Part shown: in pieces, positions 25,725 to 37,700 of the stretch
How the letters are laid out: each line of letters opens with the position of its first letter
Position numbering within the stretch: the stretch's first letter is position 1
DNA from: Syngnathus acus
Lineage: Eukaryota; Chordata; Actinopteri; Syngnathiformes; Syngnathidae
Length of the DNA stretch: 64,000 nucleotides
Assembly: GCF_901709675.1 (NCBI RefSeq)
Contig: NC_051105.1
Coordinates: forward strand, 9,782,604 to 9,846,603
Direction: 5' to 3'
Translations under genes and position numbers: made by a program
Notes under the pieces: model-generated
The model's database searches: none
Seen by the model: the letters and a program-made list of their open reading frames with translations, nothing else
Told to the model about the DNA's origin: nothing

Positions 25725-28700
25725 TTACAGCCTGCTGTTGGGGCTCCAGTCGTACGGTAGGTAGCTGATTTTGACCTTTCCAGCAGAAAGAACACTCTTC
25801 AAGCTAGTCTTCTTTGGGGAGTCGCTCATGTGCTTCAGGACCCACTTCAGCAGCTGGAAGAAAGATGAGAGGAGTATCAAGGATTTAGTTTGAGGCCTCC
25901 ACAGCCATTTTAAGGGGTGCCCCCCTTAAAAAGGATTTCTAATTGCATAGGCCTGCCACAAGATGGCAGAAAAGTAGTTGAATTGGATCAGCAACACAAT
26001 TTAATAAAAGATGGCGTTTATAGAAATTGTGGGCAGGTACCTCCTCATCAGTTTCTCCAAAGTCAACCTTGTACCACTTGAAAATCTGACTCAGTCGGAC
26101 TTCTTTTTTGCCCATATCCACGTCGCAGGCGTCGTCATCCTCCAAAAAAGCCTCAACTGCCGTGCGGAGCTGCTTGTCAATGTCCTGACAAAATTAAAGG
26201 GAAGTTAACTCCAAAATTTTATTTGTAATCAAATATTTTGTGGAATATGAATTAAACGGGCACCTGTTTTCATCCATCTCAGGGGGTGGCCATTTTGCCA
26301 CTTGCTGTCAACTGATAATGACATCACAGTTGCCAGCTCAGGTCATAACCAATCACGACGCTCAATTTTCTGAAACTGAGCCGTGATTGGTTGTGCCCTG
26401 AGACCTGGCAACTGTGTCATTTTCAGTCGACAAGTTGCAAAATGATTTACTTTGACTCTATCTTAGTTGTTATTGGAAGTAACTGAGCTGAAAACATGGG
26501 AAGCATACTTGTGGCGTGTAGGTCTTGATGGGAGGACAGCTTTTGGCGCCACAGTTCAAGGCAAAATGAATGAGCGGTTCAGCGTCTTTGAGCGCCACCT
26601 GTGGGACATAACAGGAAGTGATTGAAACAGATCCGATTGAGTTCAATTGACGTCTAATGTCAAGATATTCCATGATCTCCGCTAGCATACTTGTAGTCGG
26701 GGGTCTGTTTTGGAGAAAGGTCTTCGAAACTGTGCCACCCCTTTCCTGTTTCCTCTCAGAACGCCGTTCTCAATATCCTGTAAGGTGAAGATCTCTCCTC
26801 CAATCAGATAGCTGACGTAGTTGAAGAACTGGAGAAAGACACAAACCAGTTGCCGGGAGGATTCTAGAAAACACGAAGCGGTCGAGAGGGTTCAGGACTT
26901 ACTCGGTATCTCTGCCAACTGCTTTTGGGGGCTCCCATGCGGAGGTAACCGTGGATGACCAAAGCGTTGTAGATGTTGATGAAGAAGGCTAGAGTCTCCT
27001 CACGGGAGAGCGAGAGGAGCTTGATCCTCTGCAGCTGAATGGCTAGTTCAGAGTAGCGTTGAAAAGCCGGGTTCTCCGACATGCCTTTGTAGTCCACCGA
27101 CTGAAAAGAAAAAATATTTTTTAAATGGATTTCAAATCAAACGATCAAGACCCGTCTGAGTCGTCACCTTGCCGTCGGCAGAGAGATGCTCCGAGAACAG
27201 CTTGAGGGTTAGTTCACGCAAAAGTAAGGAGAGTTCCGCCGCTAAGGGAGAGAGGAAAGAAAAAAAATTGATTATAAGACATGATAAATTGCTGGATGCC
27301 ATCTTTCACCCCAAGTCAGCTGGGATAGTTTTCAGCTCATCCGGCGGCATTTACTCAAAAACCGATGAAAAAGACCAACAATGATGTTAACATGACCAAA
27401 AATGTTAATACAGAACTGCACATGTGACAATAGAGGAAATGCAAGAAGAAAGCCACACTCGAGCAAATTAGTCTGAAAGTCAGACACAAAATTCATTAGC
27501 AACAATATGTAAGAGAGCAGACAAAGGGAGAATTAATTCCAAGATGAATCTGGTGGTTAAAAATAGGCTTCAATAACAATATACGTTCTTTTTTTTTTTT
27601 TTTAATGACAGTGTTGGAAGAGTTGGGCCTTCCCCAAACTGTCTGCACAAAGTTGAAGGCACTGAATCATCCAAACCGAGACAGTACGATTGTGTTTCCA
27701 GACTTTAGTCCATTAGTCTTGATCAAAACTAGTTTTTACCACCAAAACCACCAAGTTAGCAAAAGCCGCCACCCCAAAGGAACCTTTTGGACCTAGCAAG
27801 CAGCCATGACAACGACGCTCAGGAAGGACAGTCAGCTCGTGCCACGGCCGGTCGGCGGCCCGACATACCCTCGAGGGGACTGCAGGACGCCGTCTGTCCT
27901 GTGTTGAGTGCAGAATGCGGGTCGTCCTCCATCAACCTGAACAGCGCGTCCCCGCTGGCTGCTCCAAATCTGCCATCTATCTCCCCGCGCTCTCGGACAA
28001 TGGTCATGTACTTCTTGAACAATAATCCCTGGCCCACACTTATGGCTTGACCTTGGTCTAGCGCACACACAGGACCACAGTCAAGGCTGGACATGACCCA
28101 GTTTTACGTCTTGGTAGAAATGGGCTGGAGTTGCTGCTCTTGAACCTTGCTTACCCATGCCCTTGTTGTTCTGGAGCCAGGCAAGCAGTTGGTCCTTGGA
28201 AAAGCTCTTCTTGTACAAGGTCAGGCCCTTTCTCTGAGTGCCAATCACGTGAGCATCTTTAAGTTCCGCAACCAGGTCAGCCAACTTGTCTTTCTCACAC
28301 TCAAATTCTGACAAGGAGTCCAACAACAGAAACTTTACATCTCTCGCATTTGTGCATTTTGGCAACAGAGACTTTCCACGCTTTGCTTTTTTTAGCTGCA
28401 GGTACATCAGGTACATGTGAAATGAAATTATAAATATGTATTATAATAAACTATTAGTAACGCCCTCTAGCTCCCTCACACGTCACTCTGCTACAGCCGC
28501 TTGGTTTATGATAGTTTTAGTTTCTACAGCCTTGAAACTTTAGTTTCCAGGAGATGAACTCACTATGTTGAAAGACCAAATGTTGCACATGTGCTAGCTA
28601 AAGTTTCACAACAAATGTGACTACGCAATAAAAGCTCTGTAAATATACTGTGTGACAAAAAAGTATATAGTAGAATAATTTTGAGAGACCAAATTCTCTG

Positions 28701-29225
28701 CAGCCTTGCATTCTTGTCAGTGTGTACAGATGGTAATGTTTGATGTGCCTTTTCCTTTTCTTACAAAACTATATAACGTGTGCAACAACATACGATTGTC
28801 ATGAGGGTCCGCATCCAAAGCAGCACCCGGTGACTCTTTGACCTCCGGTAGCGGTGGAGCGTCAGCTGTAAGAGGTTCCTCTTTGACCATCTTCACCAAC
28901 TTTTGAAGCTCCTCTGGAGCCTTCATACAAATTCACAAGTCAAAGTGTGTTGTTGTAACATCAAACACTTTTGTTTCCTCACCATTTTTTTCAGTTTTTC
29001 ATTGCCCCCAATGTAAAGGCTGTTGAAGAATATTTGAGGGACTGAGACCCGTCCACCTGACAGCTTCTTCACCGGCGCCTGCAACTCGGGATGCTCATTG
29101 AGATCGACGTCGCAAATCGGAAGTCCTAAGGGTGCCAGGAAGGCTTTCGCCTGCCGGCAGTGTGGGCAGCCTTTGATGGAGTAGATGGTCACCCGACCCT
29201 TGTCGCTGTTTTTAAACTCCTCCAT
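25725..29225 (-). CDS. Glutaredoxin-DEP-DUF547 domain protein
   Basis: Ten minus-strand coding exons fit in phase: 29225-28983, 28920-28765, 28395-28155, 28057-27869, 27241-27168, 27100-26903, 26828-26691, 26598-26509, 26184-26041, 25853-25725. The product is 533 residues. Residues 1-81 are a glutaredoxin fold with a dithiol site CPHC (20-23), the cis-proline motif SVPQIF and the YIGG turn. Residues ~150-225 are a DEP domain (ECEKDKLADLVAELKDAHVI). Residues ~300-500 are DUF547, marked by FFINIYNALVIHG and HFALNCGAKSCPP. No signal peptide or membrane segment is visible, so a cytosolic protein is likely. A 3' splice site lies exactly at the ATG, so at least one 5'UTR exon lies upstream. I know no human counterpart and give no symbol. 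The function is unknown: redox activity is plausible from the CPHC site, and DEP domains commonly mediate membrane or GPCR-linked contacts. Confidence 0.88.
26290..26444. repeat. Palindromic (hairpin) repeat in an intron
   Basis: Two arms of roughly 75 bases are imperfect reverse complements. CATTTTGCCACTTGCTGTCA on the left pairs with the right end TGACAAGTTG-like sequence (TCGACAAGTTGCAAAATG). ACCAATCACG pairs with CGTGATTGGT near the centre. It lies in the intron between exons 8 and 9 of the minus-strand gene. It has no ORF and looks like a foldback or MITE-type element unrelated to the 2264 family. Confidence 0.75.
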
Positions 29226-30769
29226 CTACAGAAACAGAACATTGTTTTAACGTTCTCCTTTTTTTTCTACATGGATTTTGTATGAAACCCTCTATAGTCA
29301 AATGCCGCAAAATACTGTTTTTTGTGTAATACAATTCTTTATTCACATGAAGACATTTAATAATAATACATTACATTTGAGAATGTTTAAAATGCAACCA
29401 TAGCGTGTTAATCCGGTTGTCATTTCCCCCCACTAGGAATTTCTTTAGCGCATCGAGGAAGTCAATCAGCAGTCATCTCAGAGCACTGTCTTTGACTTTT
29501 TGCTATCTGTTATTCATATTTTAGTAACGAATTGTGACTCCTCTTTTGTCTTTAACGTCAACAGCAATTAAAATCAGTGTTCAACATTTAGGAGCAAGGT
29601 CCAGGGTCCAAATTCTTTTAAGACTCACAAAACAATCATTTTCCTTTTTAGGGACATTTTGTATACGACTAAATAGATAATACAACTGAAGACACGCTAC
29701 TGCGCAACTATTTTAGCGTGATTAAACAAGTTGCGCTGGTAAATAATGAGCTATTACATACTAGTACACGTCACATACCTGGAAATTACCTGCAAATCGT
29801 GTTCGAATTTTCCTGGTGATCGTAGAATGAACTGTTAAATAACACCCTTAATTGAAATGAGTGAGTAAATTGCCCAACATGAGCGATTTTTTTAAGGTTA
29901 CGCAAATTAAAATAATGTTCAGATGAAACTAACGTTTCAACTGCTCAACATAACATTATCGATTAACTGCGATCGGGCTACTGCGGCTAGCTGGTTCATC
30001 TTGAAGATGCGTTCAGGAGCACCTGGAATTCTAAACGTTATATTTCTTCTACAAAAAAAAAAAAGAATATTTCATCTTATTTGGTAAAAATTTTGTATTG
30101 AATTATATTGCATGTTTGATGTATCGCTAATTCCGTAATCTCAAATTTGTATATTTTTAAATTTTGTGTCTAGTTTTACATAGGTTTCTGAATTCCGCGG
30201 AATTTTATATACCAGACTTTTAGGGCGCCGTATGATTGGCTGCTTCATCCAGGCATGACACGCCCTAAACTACGCCCATAAAATTACACAATTCCATGAA
30301 ATGATGATGTAATATACATAATTTGTACAAAATGTCAAGTTGGTTAGGGAGCGGGTTGAGTTTAATGGGTTTCATAATCACGTTGCCACTCCTTTGCTTG
30401 CAGCCTGGATGCAGCAATCGTTCATATTGCATATGTTCATATTCAGCAGCCAATCATATTTTAGCAGGGCGGGTCCTGCCGAGAAATTAAGTGGGACGCT
30501 GAGCGACCCATATCGGACTTCCCCATTTGGTGGATCTTTTTTTCTCGTCCAAAACATTACCATTTTATCACCTTTGACATCAAACTGTCCTAAAAAACAA
30601 CTCCCTTAATACAAACGCACTTTATTGCTTATTAACAGAAAAATGAATTGCAGATTTTAATGCGGAACCATTGTTCGTTCCTCTTCTTGTTTTGCCCGAA
30701 TATGTTTGGAATCGGACTAGGCTCTGTTGCTGAAAGACAAGCCTGTTTGTTTACTTTGAGGCGAATAAA
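29226..30769. promoter_or_regulatory. Head-to-head intergenic region, probable promoters
   Basis: The minus-strand glutaredoxin gene and the plus-strand c3orf38 homologue start on either side of this 1.5-kb region. It must contain the 5'UTR exon or exons of the former and the promoter of the latter. CCAAT-box-like elements occur in both orientations near 30234 (GATTGGC) and 30449 (GCCAATCA). No coding exon was recognised. Exact start sites cannot be placed. Confidence 0.45.
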
Positions 30770-31985
30770 ATGTCGATCCTGTCAGGACCAGAGCGTTCTG
30801 GCTGTTTAGAAATACTAAATTTGATGTCGAAGGAGGACCTACTATCACTGAGTGACACTGTCACCAATAAAATGATTGCGGTGGAGGACATTACAGGTAA
30901 ACGTCTTCTCGGAGATACGTAGCAAGTCAGTGAAATGTTTACTTAGCATGTCTTGTTCAATGTCTTCATACAATGTCGACATAGCTTGTTTTTTGGTGAA
31001 TATTTTGCACTAAAGAGAAGTGTAACGGTCCTTCTTCTTTCATTTAATATTTTGTATTAAAGAGGCCAGAGCGACAATCCTCTCCTTCTCTAAAAGTGCA
31101 GAGGAGCTGCTGAAAAGGAAGAAGGTCCACCGTGAGATTATATTCAAGTACCTGGCCCAAGAGGGGGTGGCAATGCCCCCCAGTAGTGAGAAACACCTGT
31201 TGGTGAAGAGGACGCTGGAGCTATGGTCAAGTGCAGAGGTAGGGGCGTATTGAAACATTTGGACACACCAAAGTAAGCTGATTTTTTTTAAAAACATTTT
31301 TAAACATTATTGTGATCACAGAGAGCGACAGATGACCCCACGAAGAGACCAACGCCAAACACAGACATTGAAACAGCAATCGTGAAGGCTGACGGTGACT
31401 GCGACACTTGGATTCTGGGGCAGCAGTTCTGCATTTGGTTTTTCCAGCTGTTGAACAGTCAAAACCCGTCACTGGGCCACCAAGCTCAAGACTGGGGACC
31501 ACAGCACTTCTGGCAAGATGCGAAACTCCGCCTTGTTGCCAGGTGTCATGTCAAACACTTACTGGCCATAGTCTAAGATCAATACACTTTTTCTTACTGT
31601 TGCACTTGTCTTCCTCAGCGCTGGCAATAACCAGTTGGAGGAGTTTGTGGGTGCAGATCTGGTCAGCAGCCGTCTACTGGCCTTGACCAAGGAGGAGCGT
31701 CTCCATTTCAGCCCCAATTTGGAGCCGCGCGGCCTCAAAACACTGTCTTCCCCCCACGGCCTGGTTCTGGTGGCTGTTGCCGGAACCATCCACAGAGACA
31801 CCGTCTGCCTTGGCATGTTTGAGGAAGTAGTTGGACTTATTCGCGCCCCGCTGGATAACAGCAACTGGAAGATCAAGTTTATCAACATGAAGATCCGAGG
31901 GCAGGATGCTCTGGGTGGTACGCAGACAACAGAACCAACCTTGACTTATGACTCCAGTGAACTGAAGATGCTCTGTACTTTATGA
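30770..31985 (+). CDS. c3orf38: Homologue of human C3orf38
   Basis: Four exons fit in phase: 30770-30896, 31063-31238, 31322-31542, 31619-31985. They encode 296 residues, somewhat shorter than the human protein as I recall it. The N-terminal part is helical and charged ([32 protein letters not shown]). The C-terminal ~190 residues match the C3orf38 core: [31 protein letters not shown], then LVAVAGTIH. That core looks like an NTF2-like fold, which is an inference. No catalytic motif, signal peptide or membrane segment is visible. The human gene has been linked to apoptosis but is poorly characterised. Its position close to znf654 and htr1f repeats the human 3p11 gene group and supports orthology. 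A polyadenylation signal follows at 32306. Confidence 0.88.
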
Positions 31986-32305
31986 TGATGTCTGTTTCAT
32001 GTTTTACATTTTACAAGTTTAACTGAAAACTCTTTTTGTATTTATGAACATAACCAAATCATACCGGGTTTGACTCTTCTTAGAATAATGCAAATGTGTG
32101 TGCTTCAGTCAATTCGGATGCATTACTTAAAGCATGAAAAGAAGTTCTTTTTTTTTTTTCACGACCAATTCTTATAGATTTTTTAGATTTGACTTTACCA
32201 TGTTGAAAGATTTGTTGATAGATCTGTTAGATTTTATTTTACCATCTTTTAAGATTTGCTGATATCTGCCCTCATGACAACCATCACATAAATATTTATA
32301 TATCA

Positions 32306-32311
32306 AATAAA
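32306..32311 (+). terminator. Polyadenylation signal of c3orf38
   Basis: AATAAA 320 bases after the stop codon. It is the first canonical signal on this strand downstream of the gene. Confidence 0.7.
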
Positions 32312-32639
32312 GCATTTATATTGGCTCTTTGGATTTCAAAACGTTCAACTAAAATTGAATGGGGTTTTCCCCCCCCCACAGTCATATGCAGTCTCTTCAG
32401 TCGACTGAGTTTAGCAAAGGAATGAGGAAGCATTGTGTTTTTTTCATGGACACGAAGGCATTTTTATTCTCAATTAGTTACACAATTTATTTATATGTTT
32501 CGTCAATGGTGGAAAAATATTGGAAAATATTTATTTTGTTCTCATTCTTTGCATCACACAAAACAGGCATTTGAGCAAGGCAGCGTTTTTTTTTTTTTTT
32601 TTTAAGAGCTCATCGGATTTTGGCGTTTTTAAAATGTTG

Positions 32640-32968
32640 TTTCCATGTTGGCCTCTAGATGACGGTGTTGCTCCTCCAGAGTGTCTCCTCCGCTGCGCCG
32701 CCTTCCTTTGCACCCAACGCCAACCGGAGAGAATCGGCCGCTCGGCTCGCTGTAATCTCGTCTGCAACTGCCGGCTCACTCACTCACTCTGCCGCCCGCC
32801 ATGGCGACCGCAGAAAGTCTCTTCTCCGGTCCGAGCAGCACCTAAGTCACCTGGACCGCGTAACCGTATTTCCCCTGGCCCGCCGCGGGACGCCCATGTA
32901 ATCCACTCAGCCGTGGAATCCAAAGGTGTGGAATTTTAAAAAAGACGCATTTCCAAGGGGGAAACCGG
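32640..32968 (+). promoter_or_regulatory. farp1: CpG-rich promoter and noncoding first exon of farp1
   Basis: A GC- and CpG-rich stretch (GCTGCGCCGCC, CGGCCGCTCGGCTCGC) begins about 330 bases after the c3orf38 polyadenylation signal. It ends in the donor CCGG|GTAAGA at 32968/32969. The next farp1 exon begins after an acceptor at 34726 and carries the start codon, so this is most simply the 5'UTR exon. The transcription start is not resolvable. Confidence 0.6.
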
Positions 32969-34753
32969 GTAAGATTCCGTGCTCGCCAAGTCCCGTGTGC
33001 TCTTGAAGGAAGTGATCCAACTTGTTTGAGGCGATTAGGGTTAAGGCTTACGTGGTTGTTCCTGTCATCCTGTATCTTTCGTGGGAGACGGTTGAGGAAA
33101 ATCTAATCAAAATTAACAAACCTTTGCCTTTTGATTGCACCTTTAGTGGGTTTGCGCAAAAGGCTGCGGCCGAGTCGGGTTTATTATTTTCTTTGACGCC
33201 GTATCATGCACGTTTCCACCCGCAATCTCTATTGCACTGTCTAACCAGGTGAGTACTGTAGTTGCACATGATGCATGCAAACATGCTTTGCACCAGTCTG
33301 CTCCATTAACCTACATTACAAAACCGGACCAGAGCATTCCTCCATTCAATCCCGCTGTATCCCTGCAGAGGCTTTAAATCACACCTCCGCCTGCTGTATA
33401 GATATCCTGCTTAGCTGCTGATGCATTTCCAATTGGCACAAAAAAAAAAAAAATCCCATTGGGAATTTGTCACGCTCCAACCACACCCCGGTGTGTGAAG
33501 GATGGTGTTGTGGGTCCAGTTTGAGCACAGCTGGTTGTTTCGGTGCCGAAGGGCCCTGTAGCCATCCAGCTGTCACTAAAGCATTCCAGCTGTGCCGTGT
33601 TGACCCTCACTGAGGAACCCTTGTGTGTTGCCCCTGCACACAGAGGAACCACTGTTCCAGCCCAGGAGAGACTAAGCCAGATGCTTTTTTTTTTTACAGC
33701 TTTATGTTACACATTAGTGGGGAATTTCAAACCAGCTTGTTCAAAGGCAGGGTCATTTTCTGTGGGAAAAAAACATGCGGGGGGGCCTCTTTGGTTTATG
33801 ACACCGAGCAACAAGGTGCTGGTGTACAGTGACAAACTGTTCAGGTCTCTGCATATAGTGACCTATTCAGAGGAAGTCATTGGCCTTGACCCATGACCAG
33901 GTGATTCATTTTGTGGCATGGGAGGGTGTGTGTGTATGTGTCACACTTCATCAGCCCTCCCCTCGGCTTGTGTTTAGGTTTAAAAGGCCACTAATGACTC
34001 TTATTTTTTTATAGACTCGATTTATAAGTTTCATTCATTCTTTGACCATATCTACATTTGCATCCGCTCAGTCCTGTATTTCTTGATGCATTCCGCTCAA
34101 TTGCATTATCCACTTTGGGTCGCTAAACGTTTGGCAAGAGTCGTGCACCTCTGCGGCGGTTGAGCGACTGCCCACGCTCGTGGGCGCAAAACCCGGATGC
34201 GCTACCCGGCGAGATCTTGGATGACATCAGATTGATTGGAATGTGCACTCGAGAGAAGGCAGCAGCTCCAGGGATGATGGGGGCTCGTGGGTGTCGTTTT
34301 TAAAAACATAACAGGGTTGTCCACAACTATTACTCCTAAACTTTGATTTTGATCTAAAATTGAAATATGCTCATGGGAATGTGTGTCTCTTTGATTCACT
34401 GTATTTACTGCATCCCCCTTGACACCAAATATATTTTTGTATCTTCATGCGTCAGCCCTCTCAAATCAATATTGTTTTAATGACTCACATCTGTTGGCAC
34501 GGCCGCTTGGTAGTTTCAATGTCAAATCAAATTACAGCGGTCTGATTTGCGCCTTGAAATCGGGAACATGCTTAACATTTCTTTCCACTAATCGCTCGTC
34601 CCACAGGCGACCATTAGCAGTCAGTGTGAATCCAGCTCTTGTCATTACTGTGTTAATGGGAGCAAAAGGGGACGGGGCTAAGATGCTTCTACGTCACTCC
34701 TGATGTCGTCATTGATGTCTACGCAGGGTGGGCAGCGAGGAACGCAGGGCGAC

Positions 34754-37700
34754 ATGGCAGATCCCGACCCGGAGCCAGTGACATCGAGAGCAGGGCACCG
34801 TCTCGGGGCCCCGGAGACTCTTGGGATCAGTACACTGGACCCGGCGCACAGACCCCCGGCCATGCCCGCCGGAAGGCACGTCACCATCCGGGTCCATATG
34901 TTGGATGACACAGAGGAGCTCTTTGATGTCTCGGTGAGTTGCCAACATATTTTCTTGTTTTTTCTTAATTGCCCCGAAGAGTCTGGCAACAGGTTGTCAT
35001 GGCAACTGCAGGATGTTTTCAATTCAGTAATGAAAGTGGAGGGATCTTATTTCATCCATTAGATTGTCTCAATCAGCTTTTGCTGAGTCCCTCCTACATA
35101 TTCAAACGGCACATCTATTTGGCATGCACATGGACTCTTGTGGAAAATCACATTGCTGTTGATTAGGTATGGATTGACAGTTGCATAAGTAAACATAAAA
35201 GAGCGGCTTTGCCGAAAATAGATACTTCCACATTCCGATGAATGAAGATGCTGATTGACTAGTTTATGCTGTCCATACACTAGATTTGCATTTTGATTAT
35301 GATTCCTGCATCTGAAATACTCAATTTACACTCCAGAATGGAATTTCACGCAAAAAATGTTTTTTTCCGACTGGGGACATTTTGTTGCTAGTGACAGAGA
35401 TGAAACGTTTTGAACTTTCACCTGGAACTGGAGGACAGCTTGTTACTGTTCTCATTATGGAAAAATATCACACAGGAGTTGAAAGAATAATAAGAGGATG
35501 GTGATGTGTGAAATGTTTTACATAATTAATAAGCTTGAAATGGTAATAAGACACTCAGGGCTAAAAATAGCCCTAATCAAATTGTACATTAAGATGGCTA
35601 ACAAAGCTCTTGTCTGCTCATGTTTTCGTTCCCCAAACATTGTACAATTTAAATTCACCTCCAGCACTGTCATGTCTGTCTGTTGACCTTGAATATATTT
35701 TTGTCGCTATAGAAGCTTTATTCGGACAATTTAACCAACATTATGTCCTAAACAAATTATTCAGCCCTCTCGTTTTTCCTGGAGGCAACTAAACACATTC
35801 TCCTAACTTTCCTGCTGACTTCCTCAAATTTTATTCATCTTTTCCTTGAAAGTCTGATTAAAAAACTTTTTTTCCCTCCTAGAGGCTATTTTGGGGAGTT
35901 TTCTGACATAAGGAATAAATATTCTTCTCAAGTGTCCGATGGCCCCCAGGAGGCACACAAAACAGACTTTTAAAAAGCGCTGCCCGACAACATACTTTGT
36001 TAATTATTAATGGAATTTTTAAATCGAGGGATCGAGAACTGACAGCTCTGCTTACATGGCTTGGTATAAGCGCTGACCCTTTTCTGCTGTAAACAATACC
36101 AAAAAAGTCTGTAGACCCCCCCGTCATCCCCCCAAATAGTTTGAAGAGGCAGGTTTCCAGCCGAGCGGGCAGAGTATCAAGTGGCTGCGAAACAAAAGGG
36201 GCCATCTTGTCATGTTGGGGGTCACATACCATAGCGTAGCCTACTTAGCCTGCTGACTGGCAACATACGTATGTAGATGGTAATGACGTTTGGCCACACG
36301 GACGTGAATAACAGTAGCGCAGAAGAACCTATTCAATCAGGCCACCATGAGAAGAAAGGTTCACAAAAAAAAAAAAGGCCAGCGCAATTCCGACGGATGC
36401 TCTGAAGGTGTAAATGTGTTTAGATTTCGTCCGATTGTGATTCTTGTCGGTTCTTCTAAGGAAATGGGCTATTTTGCTAGCGCGGACTTCTAAACAAGCC
36501 TCTCGGACTCATCGGCGTTTGCTCGAGGTGTTTTTTAAAGTTGCCCGTGAGAGTGATAAAATGGGGGATGGGATGCTGAAATGCCTTCTTGGGGAAATGT
36601 TGAGACCTCAGATGCTGTTGACGTCACAGAAAGATAGAAAATGGATTATTCTCTTCGTATTTACACAACTCTTGTAGTCTCTATTTAACCGCAATGATCC
36701 AATGTGCACCTGACCTTTGCTTTACACATTACAGCCTGCTTTTGGTGTGTAAAGTTAAGCAACCCTTCATCTCTTGGCATTTCCTTGTACGGTGCCGATT
36801 GATTTCCTGCTATCCCGCTCTTATTATTGCTCAGCGTGTCACAATTATCAGAAACATTGGGTTGTCTGTGTACTCTGCCAGGTACATGTCGCTAATCTCA
36901 CCATCTTTTCATTTTCAATGTTTGTATACTGTTGATGTTATCAGAGGATAATCTGTCATTATAGCCTATAATACTCTAATCTGTCTATAGAGGCTTGGGG
37001 GGGAAAAAAAACTGAAGATATTATTGCCCTGTGGAGAGCTTAAAAAATATCCCGTATGTGGTGTGAAGTGTATGCTAGCAACTGTTAGCATCTTCTAAAT
37101 TTGCTTTTCATCACCGGTCTACTCATCATTCTGCCGTCTAATTCTGGAAGAGATCCACCAAATTTCCATCAGCCGCACAGAACTGAGCAAAGACCACCCA
37201 AGCCAGCAGAAGACTATAAAGAAAAAAGGGCCCATATGGATTTCAGTTGGACTCTCAAGAGCGCTTATCAAGCTACCATACTGTCAGCGGGGCCCAATTA
37301 CGGCGGTTGTAGCCTTGCCCTTGTTAGCGGTTTGAATAGCGACGAGGACTTGACTACATCATGAAGGGCTTCTTTCAACTCGCTCCTCAGGATGCTTGTC
37401 CCTTGACTGACTGAGCTGAGTGGCTGTCGGCCAACTGCCGAGCAGAGCTTCAAAAGTCCCACTCGTAGGGAAAATTGACGCCGGTAATTGTCTATAAATG
37501 CCACAAGATTGGGGGAAAGCATTTTTTGGATAAGGCTGATTAAATTAAGATCCCCCCCTCGGTGTTATTTTTATGGTTGACGTGTTGACTTGCAGGAGTG
37601 GCAGAGATTTTTTTGGGGGGTGGGGTGTTTATTTATTTTTTTAAATCCCTTTAAACCTGGTCGCCATGGTGGGGATGCAGTCTGCTTCTTCTCGCTTACA

